NCBI RefSeq assembly: GCF_011516645.4
Contig: NZ_CP088285.1
Coordinates: 2,188,501 to 2,252,500, forward strand
Length of the DNA: 64,000 nucleotides
From: Bradyrhizobium septentrionale
GTDB lineage: Bacteria > Pseudomonadota > Alphaproteobacteria > Rhizobiales > Xanthobacteraceae
Direction of reading: 5' to 3'
The notes beneath the pieces were generated by a model, which worked only from the letters and a program-made list of their open reading frames with translations, searched no databases and was not told the DNA's origin. Each line of letters starts with the position of its first letter. Position 1 is the stretch's first letter. Of this stretch, positions 1 to 8,408 are shown piece after piece. The position numbers were made by a program, and so were the translations under genes.

Positions 1-1810
1 GACAACTGCCCCGATTTCGAACATCCGCAACTTCTCCATCGTCGCCCATATCGACCATGGCAAATCGACCCTCGCCGACCGCCTGATCCAGATGACGGGC
101 GGCCTGTCGGATCGCGAAATGGCGGGCAAGGAGCAGGTGCTCGATTCGATGGATATCGAGCGCGAGCGCGGCATCACCATCAAGGCGCAGACCGTCCGGC
201 TGAACTACCGCGCCAAGGATGGCAAGGACTACATCTTCAACCTAATGGACACGCCCGGCCATGTCGACTTCGCCTACGAGGTCTCGCGGTCGCTGGCGGC
301 GTGCGAGGGTTCCCTGCTGGTGGTCGACGCCAGCCAGGGCGTGGAGGCGCAGACGCTTGCCAACGTCTACCATGCGCTTGACGCCGGTCATGAGATCGTG
401 CCGGTCCTCAACAAGGTCGATCTGCCCGCAGCCGAGCCCGAGAAGGTGAAGCAGCAGATCGAGGACGTGATCGGCATCGACGCCTCCGACGCGGTGATGA
501 TCTCGGCCAAGACCGGCCTCGGCGTTCCCGATGTGCTGGAAGCGATCGTCACCCGCCTGCCGCCGCCGAAGGGCGACGCTGACGCGACGCTGAAGGCGCT
601 CTTGGTCGACAGCTGGTACGACGTCTATCTCGGCGTCGTCGTGCTGATCCGCGTCGTCGACGGCACCATGAAGAAGGGTAGCCGCATCCGCATGATGGGC
701 ACCGGCGCCGCCTACGACATCGAACGCGTCGGCTTCTTCACGCCGAAGATGACGCAGGTCGATGAGCTCGGCCCTGGCGAGATCGGCTTCATCACCGCCG
801 CGATCAAGGAAGTCGCCGACACGAGAGTGGGCGACACCATCACCGACGACAGGAAGCCGGTCACCGAAATGCTGCCGGGCTTCAAGCCGGCGATCCCGGT
901 CGTGTTCTGCGGCCTGTTCCCGGTCGATGCCGACGATTTCGAGACGCTGCGCGCGGCGATGGGCAAGCTCAGGCTGAACGACGCCAGCTTCTCCTTCGAG
1001 ATGGAGACCTCGGCCGCGCTCGGCTTCGGCTTCCGCTGCGGCTTCCTCGGGCTGTTGCATCTGGAGATCATCCAGGAGCGGCTGTCGCGCGAGTTCGACC
1101 TCAATCTGATCGCGACCGCGCCGAGCGTGATCTACAAGATGAAGCTGACCGACGGCACCGAGTTCGAGATCCACAACCCGGTCGACATGCCCGACGTGGT
1201 CAAGATCGCCGAGATCGAGGAGCCGTGGATCGAGGCGACGATCCTCACCCCCGACGAATATCTCGGCAGCGTGCTGAAGCTGTGCCAGGACCGCCGCGGC
1301 GCGCAGAAGGAGCTCACTTACGTCGGCTCCCGCGCGATGGTGAAATACGATCTGCCGCTCAACGAGGTGGTGTTCGATTTCTACGATCGCCTGAAGTCGG
1401 TCTCCAAGGGCTACGCCTCGTTCGACTATCATTTGACCGACTACAAGCCGGCCGATCTGGTCAAGATGCAGATCCTCGTCAACGCCGAGCCGGTCGACGC
1501 GCTGTCGATGCTGGTGCATCGCACCCGCGCCGAGGGCCGCGGCCGCGCCATGGTCGAGAAGATGAAGGAGCTGATCCCGCCGCACATGTTCCAGATCCCG
1601 ATCCAGGCGGCGATCGGCGGCAAGGTGATCGCGCGCGAGACCGTCCGCGCGCTGCGCAAGGACGTCACCGCGAAGTGCTACGGCGGCGACATCACGCGTA
1701 AGCGCAAACTTCTGGAGAAGCAGAAGGAAGGCAAGAAGAAGATGCGGCAGTTCGGCAAGGTCGACATCCCGCAGGAAGCCTTCATCGCCGCACTCAAGGT
1801 GGACAGCTGA
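1..1810 (+). CDS. lepA: Elongation factor 4 (LepA), 5' end cut by window
   Basis: Ribosome-associated translational GTPase that acts on stalled or mis-translocated ribosomes; a membrane-associated pool is known for the family. The reading frame runs from base 2, and base 1 would be the last base of the ATG, so only the start codon is missing (about 603 residues, usual family length). G1 (AHIDHGKST) lies near residues 16-24, G3 (DTPGHVDF) near 84, G4 (NKVD) near 138 and G5 (SAK) near 169. The Lys-rich C-terminal end typical of LepA is present. The stop is at 1808-1810. In-frame antisense ORFs across the gene are codon-bias shadows. Confidence 0.97.
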   Translation, partial: TTAPISNIRNFSIVAHIDHGKSTLADRLIQMTGGLSDREMAGKEQVLDSMDIERERGITIKAQTVRLNYRAKDGKDYIFNLMDTPGHVDFAYEVSRSLAACEGSLLVVDASQGVEAQTLANVYHALDAGHEIVPVLNKVDLPAAEPEKVKQQIEDVIGIDASDAVMISAKTGLGVPDVLEAIVTRLPPPKGDADATLKALLVDSWYDVYLGVVVLIRVVDGTMKKGSRIRMMGTGAAYDIERVGFFTPKMTQVDELGPGEIGFITAAIKEVADTRVGDTITDDRKPVTEMLPGFKPAIPVVFCGLFPVDADDFETLRAAMGKLRLNDASFSFEMETSAALGFGFRCGFLGLLHLEIIQERLSREFDLNLIATAPSVIYKMKLTDGTEFEIHNPVDMPDVVKIAEIEEPWIEATILTPDEYLGSVLKLCQDRRGAQKELTYVGSRAMVKYDLPLNEVVFDFYDRLKSVSKGYASFDYHLTDYKPADLVKMQILVNAEPVDALSMLVHRTRAEGRGRAMVEKMKELIPPHMFQIPIQAAIGGKVIARETVRALRKDVTAKCYGGDITRKRKLLEKQKEGKKKMRQFGKVDIPQEAFIAALKVDS

Positions 1811-2017
1811 GGCGCGGGCACGGACTGTCGCCAGCTTGACGACGACCGCGCCGGTCCTGCCCTAACCGAAAATCTCGAAAACAACCCCATGCAAAGTAGC
1901 CGGAGGTGGATAGCTGACGCGCTGCCGCAAGCGCGCCTGTTGCCGACTCTTGTCCCAGCAACAAAACGCACCATGATTTGAATCGCCATGGCGCAGCGGC
2001 CCGACTAAGCTCTGGCC

Positions 2018-2350
2018 ATGTTGCGCATCCTGTCTCTCTCGATCGTCATCCTCGCACTGCTGCAGCCGGACCCGAGTTCGGCCGCCTCCTCGAAAAAGCG
2101 GCACGGCAGCACCCGCTGGCACGGCTATGGCTTCCTGCCCGGCTACCGGCAGCCGCCCAACGAAACCATTCCCGTGCTCGGTCCGCGCGGCGCCGCCCGC
2201 GGCTACCCGGATTATTCGCCGCAATATTGGTATGGCGGGGATTGGCATTATTTCGGCCGCCCCGGATTCTACCGCGGCCGCTACAATGGCGGCAGTTTTG
2301 GCCCGTGCTGGACCTGGACGCCGATCGGGCGGGCCTGGAACTGCGGCTAG
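2018..2350 (+). CDS. Small secreted Gly/Trp/Tyr-rich protein
   Basis: 110-residue protein of unknown function. A signal peptide is visible (MLRILSLSIVILALL, then a small-residue cleavage zone near SSAAS). The mature part is rich in Gly, Tyr and Trp, with repeated YG/WYGG/WHY motifs, and ends with a Cys-Trp-Thr-Trp segment and a final Cys-Gly; two Cys could form a disulfide. The export signal and composition suggest a small periplasmic or surface protein. The TAG stop is the first three bases of a TAGAGC intergenic repeat, so the native C-terminus may have been reset by the repeat. No family recognised. Confidence 0.6.
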   Translation: MLRILSLSIVILALLQPDPSSAASSKKRHGSTRWHGYGFLPGYRQPPNETIPVLGPRGAARGYPDYSPQYWYGGDWHYFGRPGFYRGRYNGGSFGPCWTWTPIGRAWNCG

Positions 2351-2398
2351 AGCATGATCCGGAAAAGTGTGACGCGGTTTTCCGAAAAGATCATGCTC
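2350..2398. repeat. GAGCATGATC palindromic intergenic repeat
   Basis: The arms GAGCATGATC and GATCATGCTC enclose a second inverted pair, GGAAAA and TTTTCC. This is a genus-typical palindromic repeat (established from memory of Bradyrhizobium genomes). Its first bases overlap the stop codon of the preceding gene, and it may act as a transcript-end hairpin. Confidence 0.75.
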
Positions 2399-2409
2399 AA
2401 ACAAGAAGC

Positions 2410-2450
2410 TAAAGCGCGATGATGATTCAACCCAACCTCATCGCGCTTTA
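2410..2450. repeat. Perfect 13-bp inverted repeat (TAAAGCGCGATGA)
   Basis: Bases 2410-2422 (TAAAGCGCGATGA) are the exact reverse complement of 2438-2450, with a 15-base loop. It lies directly after the GAGCATGATC repeat and together they fill much of the 3' region of the small secreted gene. A terminator-like or REP-like role is inferred. Confidence 0.7.
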
Positions 2451-2600
2451 GCCGCGTCGCTGCGACATCTCGCGCACGCAACTCACAATCCGCTGATCCC
2501 GGAATGAGAGGCATGTTGCCCGTCATATTGCCCCTGGACCTCGGATAGGCCACCATCCTCCCTTCGCGCACCACAAAAAACAACAGCGCCGGGGAAACGC

Positions 2601-3827
2601 ATGAGCAAGGACGCTCGGTTCGATTATGGCTGGGTCGTCGTCGGCGCGGGCGCGCTGATGACCTGCGTCGGCTTCGGCACCATGCTGTCGCTCGCGGTGT
2701 TCCTGCAGCCGATCTCGGATGCGATGGGCTGGTCGCGCGCCGGCATCTCGGCAGCAGCGACGCTGGATTTCCTCTGCATGGGCTTTGCGGCGTTTGCCTG
2801 GGGCGCGCTGTCCGACCGGTTCGGCACCCGCATCGTGGTGCTGGCGGGCAGCCTGCTGCTCGGCCTTGGCCTCGTGACGGCAAGCCAGGCGCAGAGCCTG
2901 TGGCAATTCCAGCTGTGCTTCGGCGTGCTGATCGGGATCGCCGCCGGCAGCTTCTATGCGCCGATGATGGCGCTCGCCAGCGCCTGGATCGACAAGCATC
3001 GCAGCCTCGCCGTCGCCCTGGTGTCGGCCGGCATGGGCGTATCGCCGCTGACCGTCGCGCCATCGGCAAGCTGGCTGATCACGGCCTATGACTGGCGCTT
3101 TGCGATGCTCGTCATCGGCATCGCGGCATGGGCGCTGTTGATTCCGGCATCTTTCCTGGTGCGCCCCGCGCCGCACGGATCGACCGTTGCGACCGGCGTG
3201 GCCGCGAACGCGCCACAAACCGAATGGACCGTGGCGCAGGCGCTGCGCACGCCGCAATTCATCACCTTGGCACTGGCGCATTTCGCCTGCTGCGCGGCGC
3301 ATTCCGGGCCGATCTTCCACATGGTGTCCTATGCCATGGTGTGCGGCATCGCGCCGTTGACCGCGGTCACGGTCTATAGCCTCGCCGGCTTCTCCGGGCT
3401 CGGTGGACGGCTGCTGCTCGGCGTGCTCGCAGACCGGCTCGGCGCCAAGCCGGTGTTGGTCGGCGGCCTGCTGGTGCAGGCGCTGTCGATTGCGACTTAC
3501 CTCGCGGTGGCGCAGCTCGGCGAATTCTACGCGCTGTCGGTGGTGTTCGGCCTCGCCTATGGCGGCGTGATGCCGCTCTATGCCGTGCTGGTGCGCGAGT
3601 TCTTCGGCGCGCGGATCATGGGCACGGTGTTCGGCGCGGTGTCGGCCTTCGCGAGCCTCGGCATGGCGCTCGGGCCATGGGCCGGCGGTTACGTGTTCGA
3701 CACGTTCCACGGCTATACATGGCTGCATGCCGGTTCCTTCGCGATCGGCCTCGCCGCGGTTGCAGTCGCGCTGAGCTTCTCGACAAAGCGCCAGCCGTCG
3801 CTCGACCTCGGCCGCGCCGCGGCCTGA
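2601..3827 (+). CDS. MFS transporter, monocarboxylate/oxalate-type
   Basis: 408-residue inner-membrane secondary carrier with about 12 hydrophobic segments. The loop between TM2 and TM3 carries SDRFGTR, a form of the MFS signature G-x-x-x-D-R-x-G, and LADRLG repeats it in the second half. The even 6+6 layout and the N-terminal YGWVVVGAG segment resemble OFA/MCT-like carriers of small organic anions; the substrate is unknown. The start is supported by a GGGG-AAACGC leader. The next gene, an acyl-CoA-dehydrogenase-like flavoprotein, lies 149 bp downstream with a near-identical leader, which suggests import plus catabolism of one compound (inference). Confidence 0.88.
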   Translation: MSKDARFDYGWVVVGAGALMTCVGFGTMLSLAVFLQPISDAMGWSRAGISAAATLDFLCMGFAAFAWGALSDRFGTRIVVLAGSLLLGLGLVTASQAQSLWQFQLCFGVLIGIAAGSFYAPMMALASAWIDKHRSLAVALVSAGMGVSPLTVAPSASWLITAYDWRFAMLVIGIAAWALLIPASFLVRPAPHGSTVATGVAANAPQTEWTVAQALRTPQFITLALAHFACCAAHSGPIFHMVSYAMVCGIAPLTAVTVYSLAGFSGLGGRLLLGVLADRLGAKPVLVGGLLVQALSIATYLAVAQLGEFYALSVVFGLAYGGVMPLYAVLVREFFGARIMGTVFGAVSAFASLGMALGPWAGGYVFDTFHGYTWLHAGSFAIGLAAVAVALSFSTKRQPSLDLGRAAA

Positions 3828-3976
3828 GCGTGCGCGTCGGTCGATCGATCACGCGCCGGCGCAGCGGATGGATAGCTGATCTGCGTCGGCGCCGTCCCGC
3901 CTTGCCCTCCCCTGCCGGATGGGTCACCATCGCTTAACCCGCCCAACAACAACATCGGAAGGCGCCGAGGAAACGC

Positions 3977-5149
3977 ATGAACAAGCCGCAGGGGTTCGAC
4001 CTTGTCGAGCGGGCGCGCGCGCTGGCGCCGCTGATCATAGCTGAAGCCGACGAGATCGAACGGACGCGGCGGCTGACGCCGTCCGTCACCACGGCGCTGG
4101 TCGAGAACGGGCTCTATCGCGCGCTGCTGCCGAAGCGCTTCGGCGGCGCCGAGGCGACCCTGGAAGCGTTCATGCAGATGCAGGAGGAAATCGCCAAGGC
4201 CGATGCATCGACCGCCTGGTGCCTCGGCCAGTGCAGCGTCTGCGCCATGACCGCGGCCTATCTCGATCCCGACGCGGCCAACGAGATCTTCAACACCGCG
4301 CCCGGCATCCTGGCCTGGGGCGCGATCGCCCATGAGGTCCGCGCCGAGCCCGGCGGTTACCGCGCCAATGCGCGCTGGGATTTTGCCTCGGGCTCGCGGC
4401 AGGCGAGCTGGCTCGGCGCCCATGTCCGCGTCGTCGAGGCCGACGGCTCGCCGCGCAAGAAGCCGGACGGCTCGCCGGAGATCCGCACCATCCTGTTCCC
4501 GATGTCACAGGCTGTGATGTACGACGTCTGGGACGTGATCGGCCTGAAGGGCACGGGCACCGATTCCTACTCGGTCGAGAACCTCTTCATATCAGACAAA
4601 TTCGCGGCATTGCGCGACGATCCGGCCGCGTGCCGCGAACCGGGGCCGCTTTACAAGCTCACCACCAACATGGTGTTCAGCATGGGCTTTGCCGCCACCT
4701 CGCTCGGCGTCGCGCGCGCCATGCTGGATGCGGCGACCGAGCTGGCCCGCGGCAAGACCCCGCAGGGCCTCAAGGCGATGCGCGACAACAACGCCGTGCA
4801 GGGCCAGATCGGCCGCACAGAGGCGAGCCTGCGCGCCGCCCGCGCCTATCTCTACGCGACGGCGAGCGACGTCTGGCGCGATCTGTCGCGCGGCGATTCC
4901 ATCAGCGAGGCGCATCGGATCGCGATCCGCATCGCCTCGACCTGGACCATCCACCAGTCGGCCGCCGCGGTCGACATCGCCTATCACATGTCGGGGGCGA
5001 CGGCGGTATTCGCCAAGAATCCGTTCGAGCGGCGGTTTCGCGACATGCACGCGATCGCGCAGCAGATCCAGGCCCGCGACACCCAGTATGAGGATGCCGG
5101 CAAGGCGATCCTGGCGGGAAATCTCTCCGCCCCGCCGACGACGCGCTGA
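3977..5149 (+). CDS. Acyl-CoA dehydrogenase-family flavoprotein (HsaA/DszC-like monooxygenase type)
   Basis: 390-residue protein with the acyl-CoA dehydrogenase fold: an N-terminal helical domain (about 1-120, with LVENGLYRALLPKRFGG), a central beta domain (about 125-225) and a C-terminal four-helix domain ending FRDMHAIAQQIQARDTQYEDAG. The FRD-x-H segment near the end and the absence of a clear catalytic Glu resemble FMN-dependent monooxygenases of the HsaA/DszC group more than true beta-oxidation dehydrogenases. Such enzymes usually need a separate flavin reductase, and none is adjacent. Substrate unknown. It lies just downstream of an MFS carrier on the same strand. Confidence 0.8.
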   Translation: MNKPQGFDLVERARALAPLIIAEADEIERTRRLTPSVTTALVENGLYRALLPKRFGGAEATLEAFMQMQEEIAKADASTAWCLGQCSVCAMTAAYLDPDAANEIFNTAPGILAWGAIAHEVRAEPGGYRANARWDFASGSRQASWLGAHVRVVEADGSPRKKPDGSPEIRTILFPMSQAVMYDVWDVIGLKGTGTDSYSVENLFISDKFAALRDDPAACREPGPLYKLTTNMVFSMGFAATSLGVARAMLDAATELARGKTPQGLKAMRDNNAVQGQIGRTEASLRAARAYLYATASDVWRDLSRGDSISEAHRIAIRIASTWTIHQSAAAVDIAYHMSGATAVFAKNPFERRFRDMHAIAQQIQARDTQYEDAGKAILAGNLSAPPTTR

Positions 5150-5197
5150 AGCGTGATGAAGTCAGATTGAACGAGGGCGTGTACTCACAAATCCGCC

Positions 5198-5226
5198 ATG
5201 TCGGCTCTACCCCGAAAGCCGGACAT
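5198..5226. repeat. ATGTCGGCT...AGCCGGACAT hairpin repeat
   Basis: Imperfect inverted repeat (5198-5206 against 5217-5226, one bulged base). It belongs to the same palindrome type as the one at 9405-9437, which has GTCCGCTT/AAGCGGAC arms. The upstream GGGCGTGTACTCA (about 5175-5187) reappears inverted just outside the right end of the IS1111 element near 10819-10831, so both places carry parts of one larger repeat unit. Confidence 0.5.
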
Positions 5227-5357
5227 CGCCGGGTGACCACGGCATGTCGGTTTTGGGCCAACAAGCGACTTGAGCAAAACGGAAGTAGCCACCAACTGAG
5301 GCGACCTTCGACTTCAGTCAGATTGTGCATATTGTCCGGAGAGACCAACATGCTCGC

Positions 5358-5480
5358 ATGCGTCGGGCGATCATCATAACCGTAGGCGTCTTGGCGTTGG
5401 CTCTCGCGATGTCGCGTGAGCGGCGGACGAACATCCTGCCTACACAGCCGCTGCCTCCGGTGATCGCGCCTGACAAATAG
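5358..5480 (+). CDS. Possible 40-residue single-span membrane peptide
   Basis: Short ORF starting ATG at 5358: an N-terminal positive patch, a hydrophobic stretch (AIIITVGVLALALAM), then basic residues and a Pro-rich tail ending APDK. The layout fits a tiny inner-membrane or exported peptide. The GGAGAG upstream is nearer to an out-of-frame ATG at 5350, so translation is uncertain. It sits in a cluster of very small genes, and no homologue is recognised. Confidence 0.28.
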   Translation: MRRAIIITVGVLALALAMSRERRTNILPTQPLPPVIAPDK

Positions 5481-5516
5481 TGGCCCCCCAAACTGAGGCG
5501 GCCGGAAAGGCTTCAA

Positions 5517-5666
5517 ATGCAGCCGAAGATCAAAGAGGGAATCTGCCCGGCCTGCAATGGAACGGGCTTCCCGGCCGTAATGCAGTCGGTAAAGCCGGGC
5601 CACAAAATCTATCCGGTCAAATGCAAAGCCTGTGACGGCAAGGGCAAGATCACGGAAGACAACTGA
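5517..5666 (+). CDS. 49-residue CxxCxGxG zinc-binding protein
   Basis: Small cytoplasmic protein with two DnaJ-type zinc motifs, CPACNGTG (about residues 10-17) and CKACDGKG (about 36-43), separated by a 'KPGHKIYPVK' linker. The four Cys should bind one zinc, as in a half DnaJ zinc-finger. Too small to be a DnaJ itself; probably a stand-alone zinc-ribbon partner (inference). The stop codon forms part of a recurring CAACTGAGGCGGCC sequence (5660-5673), and another copy lies just before the gene (5490-5503). Confidence 0.6.
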   Translation: MQPKIKEGICPACNGTGFPAVMQSVKPGHKIYPVKCKACDGKGKITEDN

Positions 5667-5673
5667 GGCGGCC
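5660..5673 (+). repeat. CAACTGAGGCGGCC direct repeat (one of four)
   Basis: Near-identical 14-mers occur on the + strand at 5293-5306 (one change), 5490-5503 (one change), 5660-5673 and 8332-8345 (exact). They sit around the small genes of this accessory stretch. I saw none elsewhere in the window. Function unknown. Confidence 0.55.
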
Positions 5674-5796
5674 TCAATGCACGATGAAGGCACCCGTAAG
5701 CATCACCGCGATAAGCAGTGTGCCGCCGAAAATAGCAATGCCAAGACTGACGCGTGCTGGGATTGAATATGAATCTAAATGGGGTTGTTCGATCAT
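5674..5796 (-). CDS. 40-residue single-pass membrane protein
   Basis: The start is set at the ATG at 5796 because AGGGAG lies about 8 bases upstream; the frame is open further upstream but shows no such signal. The product has a polar N-terminus (MIEQPHLDSYSIPARV) and one long hydrophobic helix (SLGIAIFGGTLLIAVMLTGAFIV) ending in His. Tiny single-span inner-membrane proteins are common in this genus; function unknown. It is convergent with the CxxCxGxG gene, 7 bp apart. Confidence 0.45.
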   Translation of the reverse strand: MIEQPHLDSYSIPARVSLGIAIFGGTLLIAVMLTGAFIVH

Positions 5797-5900
5797 GCCA
5801 CGCTCCCTTGTCTCTGGGCGGGGAGCGCGAACGCTCTCAGTCACCGGCAGACGCCGAGGGCGGTGATGGCCGGAGGTTGGAACAGCCGACGTTCCAAGGC

Positions 5901-5916
5901 TGGTCAATTTTGATCA
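5901..5916. promoter_or_regulatory. Crp/Fnr-like dyad, site 1
   Basis: TGGTCAATTTTGATCA fits TGNNC-N6-GNTCA, a 16-bp symmetric site of the size bound by Crp/Fnr-family dimers. It lies about 105 bp upstream of the 40-residue membrane protein start (5796). Two related dyads occur at 7768 and 8731, and a Crp/Fnr regulator gene lies between them. Confidence 0.4.
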
Positions 5917-6104
5917 CTCTCGAAAAGAAATTAACGATTTGGGCGCGACTGCCGCGTGTAGTCTGACGGCTGGCCCACGCCCAACTGAGTGGCGAATGCG
6001 AAGAAGTTTCATCTGCGGCGCTTTCTCGACCGCTCGACTAACAGCTGCCAGTCGCCAAGCGGTGCAACGGTGCGGCTTACGGTCCCGCGCTCGCACGCCT
6101 CAGG

Positions 6105-6131
6105 GCCGCCGGTTCAATTCGGCGGGTTTTT
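6105..6131 (+). terminator. Intrinsic terminator-like hairpin
   Basis: CCGCCG (6106-6111) pairs with CGGCGG (6120-6125) around an 8-base loop, and is followed by G and TTTTT. The loop, GTTCAATT, looks like a tRNA T-loop, but the arms do not fit a tRNA. Confidence 0.55.
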
Positions 6132-6367
6132 CTCTGGGTTTTGAGGGAGCGGCGAGGCGCTGATCCGGCTTTTTAGACTGATGCCTTTCGGGCCGGCGCG
6201 CTTCCACTGGCCGCGCAAATCTGGCGGCCCACCGCCGTTCGAACTTTCTTTGAATATCCCGAGGAACGTCGCTCATAACCCACCTTCAGGTTCAGCCCCT
6301 CGATGGGGCCTCAACGCGCAAGGTGCTTTAAAGGATCCTCATTCGCGTGACGCGGCCCCTTTTCATT

Positions 6368-6550
6368 TCAGGCGAACAGTTCGTTTCCGGCCGGGAGAAT
6401 CTTCACGTACGTCACGCTCTCGTGGATCTCCAGCCAGCCTTGCGCGATGGTGTGCTCGAGGGCGGCGCCATATTCAGCAGGTGTGCCCTTGTCCAGGTAC
6501 AGGAAGGGCCGGCGCGTCCATGCAATTGGCTCTGAAGAGTTTAGTCGCCA
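6368..6550 (-). pseudogene. Remnant of a small conserved protein (…GWLEIHES-TYVK…)
   Basis: The minus frame from the stop at 6368-6370 back to a TAG at 6551-6553 encodes 60 residues with clear protein-like sequence: RRPFLYLDKGTPAEYGAALE, then HTIAQGWLEIHES, then TYVKILPAGNELFA. The ending resembles short Bradyrhizobium proteins that end in a winged-helix-like GWL-x-x-HESGTYVKFT-x-AG segment (from memory). There is no in-frame ATG. An ATG at 6521-6519 lies in another frame and would join this one after a one-base change within the GCGCCGGCCC run. Likely frameshifted remnant. Confidence 0.5.
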
Positions 6551-6605
6551 CTAACGACGCGGCGGTTCGCGTTGGCCCGCGACGCTTGAGGCGCAATTTT
6601 ATCGT

Positions 6606-7286
6606 TTACAATCCGCGCTTGATCTCGGGCTTGTCGTACAAGACCGCGTTCAGCAATGAACTGTTGACCTCGATTTTTCCGTTGTAGCTGATGAAGCCGA
6701 GCTTGCGGAATTTGTTCATGAAGAAGCTGACGCGGGATCGCGTCGTTCCAATCATTTCGGCCAATGTCTCCTGGCTGATATTTGGACTGATCGGTTGAGG
6801 GCTGCCCTCCTTGCCGAAATTCGCCAGCAGGAGCAGCAGGCGCGCCAATCGTTTTTCACTGGAGTTGAAGAGCTGGTCGATCAGGTCCTCTTCAATCCGG
6901 CTGTTGCGGGTCAGCAGATAGGCCATGAACAGCTCGGAAAATTTGGGTTCATCGTGCAATGCCGCGACCATGGCGGTCTTCGTTATCGCGGTCACCAGGC
7001 ATTCCTCCATCGCTGTCGTCGTCGCGATACGCAGCGAATGGCCGTTCATGCAGCCTTCGCCAAAGAACTGGCCGGGCTCCAAAATGCCGACCACGGCTTC
7101 CTTGCCTTGCTCGGATATGACAACAACCTTGACCCGGCCTTTCTGGATATAGAAAACCGTATCTGCCACGTCGCCCTGCGCAAACACGATCTCATCCTTG
7201 CGAAACGCGAGGATGGTCTTCCCTTCGCCTACCTTGGCGAGAAACTCCTTAGGATCAAATATTGCGTGGTTGGTATTTTCTGGCAT
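6606..7286 (-). CDS. Crp/Fnr family transcriptional regulator
   Basis: 226 residues from the ATG at 7286 (MPENTNHAIF); the frame is open for 36 more codons but those look non-coding. It has an N-terminal cyclic-nucleotide-binding-like beta-roll (about 25-115, with GDVADTVFYIQKGRVKV and PGQFFGEGCMNG), a dimer helix, and a C-terminal winged helix (about 160-215) with SQETLAEMIGTTRSRVSFFMNKFRKLGFI. There is no cluster of Cys for an Fnr-type Fe-S centre, so the effector may be a nucleotide or a small molecule. Three Crp-like dyads of one pattern lie on both sides of the gene. The target genes are probably the small proteins nearby (inference). Confidence 0.88.
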   Translation of the reverse strand: MPENTNHAIFDPKEFLAKVGEGKTILAFRKDEIVFAQGDVADTVFYIQKGRVKVVVISEQGKEAVVGILEPGQFFGEGCMNGHSLRIATTTAMEECLVTAITKTAMVAALHDEPKFSELFMAYLLTRNSRIEEDLIDQLFNSSEKRLARLLLLLANFGKEGSPQPISPNISQETLAEMIGTTRSRVSFFMNKFRKLGFISYNGKIEVNSSLLNAVLYDKPEIKRGL

Positions 7287-7479
7287 GTCCCGTTTCGTCC
7301 CGCGCGGTGGGACACCTAGCTTACCATTCAGCCGCCGACGTTCGAAGTAAAAGTGCCGCACAATGGCAGCTTTTCGCAGCCAGGATGGGAGCACCAGGCT
7401 GCCGATGAGCTGATGGAACGGTCAGCAAGCGAAGCCCGAGCCGGACCCAACAGGTCGCAAACACCGACCAGAGTGGCGG

Positions 7480-7662
7480 CTAGATCGCAACTGCAAAACT
7501 TCCAGTCGTCTTGCATTCCGGGCACTGGAAGGTGCGGACTTCATGACCGGGTTGAGCAGGTTCGATGCAAGCCAACCGCATAGGCTTGCCACACCTGGAG
7601 CACGGAAGAATTCCGATCTCCGCGCGGCTGTATAGCGGATTTGGCTGGACAGATGACATCAT
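7480..7662 (-). CDS. 60-residue zinc-ribbon protein
   Basis: The start is one of two adjacent ATGs (7662 or 7659), chosen because AGGGGAAGG lies immediately upstream. The sequence carries CSRCGKPM and FQCPECK, two Cys pairs about 25 residues apart, a classic zinc-ribbon. Similar short proteins are widespread in Bradyrhizobium and unassigned. It is transcribed in the same direction as the Crp/Fnr gene 193 bp downstream. Role unknown. Confidence 0.6.
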   Translation of the reverse strand: MMSSVQPNPLYSRAEIGILPCSRCGKPMRLACIEPAQPGHEVRTFQCPECKTTGSFAVAI

Positions 7663-7767
7663 GCCTTCCCCTGTATTGGGCGGGAGCATTACCGATCTCT
7701 CTGTCGCCGATAACTGCCTATTCGGACGGCGATGGACCCAGTCTAGCCCAATACGCCAATGCGGGGC

Positions 7768-7783
7768 TGGTCAATATTGCTCA
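7768..7783. promoter_or_regulatory. Crp/Fnr-like dyad, site 2
   Basis: TGGTCAATATTGCTCA fits TGNNC-N6-GNTCA and shares GCTGGTCAAT with site 1. It lies about 130 bp upstream of the periplasmic peptide gene at 7912 and 106 bp upstream of the zinc-ribbon start on the other strand. Confidence 0.4.
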
Positions 7784-7911
7784 CATCGGAAGTGCTAAAC
7801 GAAGGCGCACGAAATCAACTCCAACTCGCACATGAAATAAATCCAGTATCGCAGGAACCTCTTATCGCCTGGCTCTATTTGTCCCCTGTCTCTAACCAGG
7901 AGGTAGACACC

Positions 7912-8172
7912 ATGACGAAAGTTCTTTTGGCGACGGTTGCTGTTATCGCATTCACTGCGCCTTCATTCGCGCAGCAGGACAAAACTACCGGTCAAGCACC
8001 ACCATCAGGCGCTTCCTCGTTCTACGTGGCTCAAGATACCGCGACGATGAAGTGTCACGTTGTCAATGCCCAGCCTGCCGCTGGCGGCAACATGAAGGCC
8101 ATCGGTACGGCACATCCGACACAGGCGTCAGCACAAGCAGCCTTGATGGCTGATAAGACTTGCAAGGAATGA
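7912..8172 (+). CDS. Small periplasmic protein
   Basis: 86 residues. The start ATG at 7912 follows a strong AGGAGG with 7-base spacing. The signal peptide is MTKVLLATVAVIAFTAPSFA, with cleavage before QQD. The mature part (about 66 residues) contains one Cys near the middle (MKCHVV) and one at the end (KTCKE), so a disulfide is possible; an Ala/Gln-rich segment lies between them. Similar short secreted proteins are common in Bradyrhizobium; no function known. The upstream Crp-like dyad suggests control by the neighbouring regulator (inference). Confidence 0.7.
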   Translation: MTKVLLATVAVIAFTAPSFAQQDKTTGQAPPSGASSFYVAQDTATMKCHVVNAQPAAGGNMKAIGTAHPTQASAQAALMADKTCKE

Positions 8173-8408
8173 AGTGACGGCGCGAGTACAGGGGTGGGTC
8201 TATTGGTTCCACAAAACTACTGACCCGCCCCGCTAACTACGTTGCTCGACAGATGCATTTTCGGACTTGTGCGCGCAGTTGCGAGGTGCCAAGAGGCGAC
8301 ATGGCATCCATCAATACATGAAAGCGGTCGTCAACTGAGGCGGCCTTATTTGCTGATCTGTTCAAAATTGAACATCCGGAACTGCTAAGATATGGCCATA
8401 CTCGAATC

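Larger units (their letters stand above)
5797..6367. other. Gene-poor stretch with one dyad and one terminator-like hairpin
   Basis: About 570 bp without a convincing gene. It contains a Crp-like dyad (5901-5916) and a hairpin followed by T5 (6105-6131). Short ORFs here have no ribosome-binding signal and odd composition. It may contain eroded gene pieces. Confidence 0.4.

Noticed and set aside
242..1585. Long ORF antisense to lepA
   Set aside because: High-GC codon bias creates long antisense frames; the His/Arg/Asp-rich translation has no fold-like pattern and lepA is certain.
6101..6126. tRNA T-arm (GGTTCAATTC)
   Set aside because: The stem does not close as a T-arm, no acceptor or anticodon arms fit, and a T5 run follows; read as a terminator.
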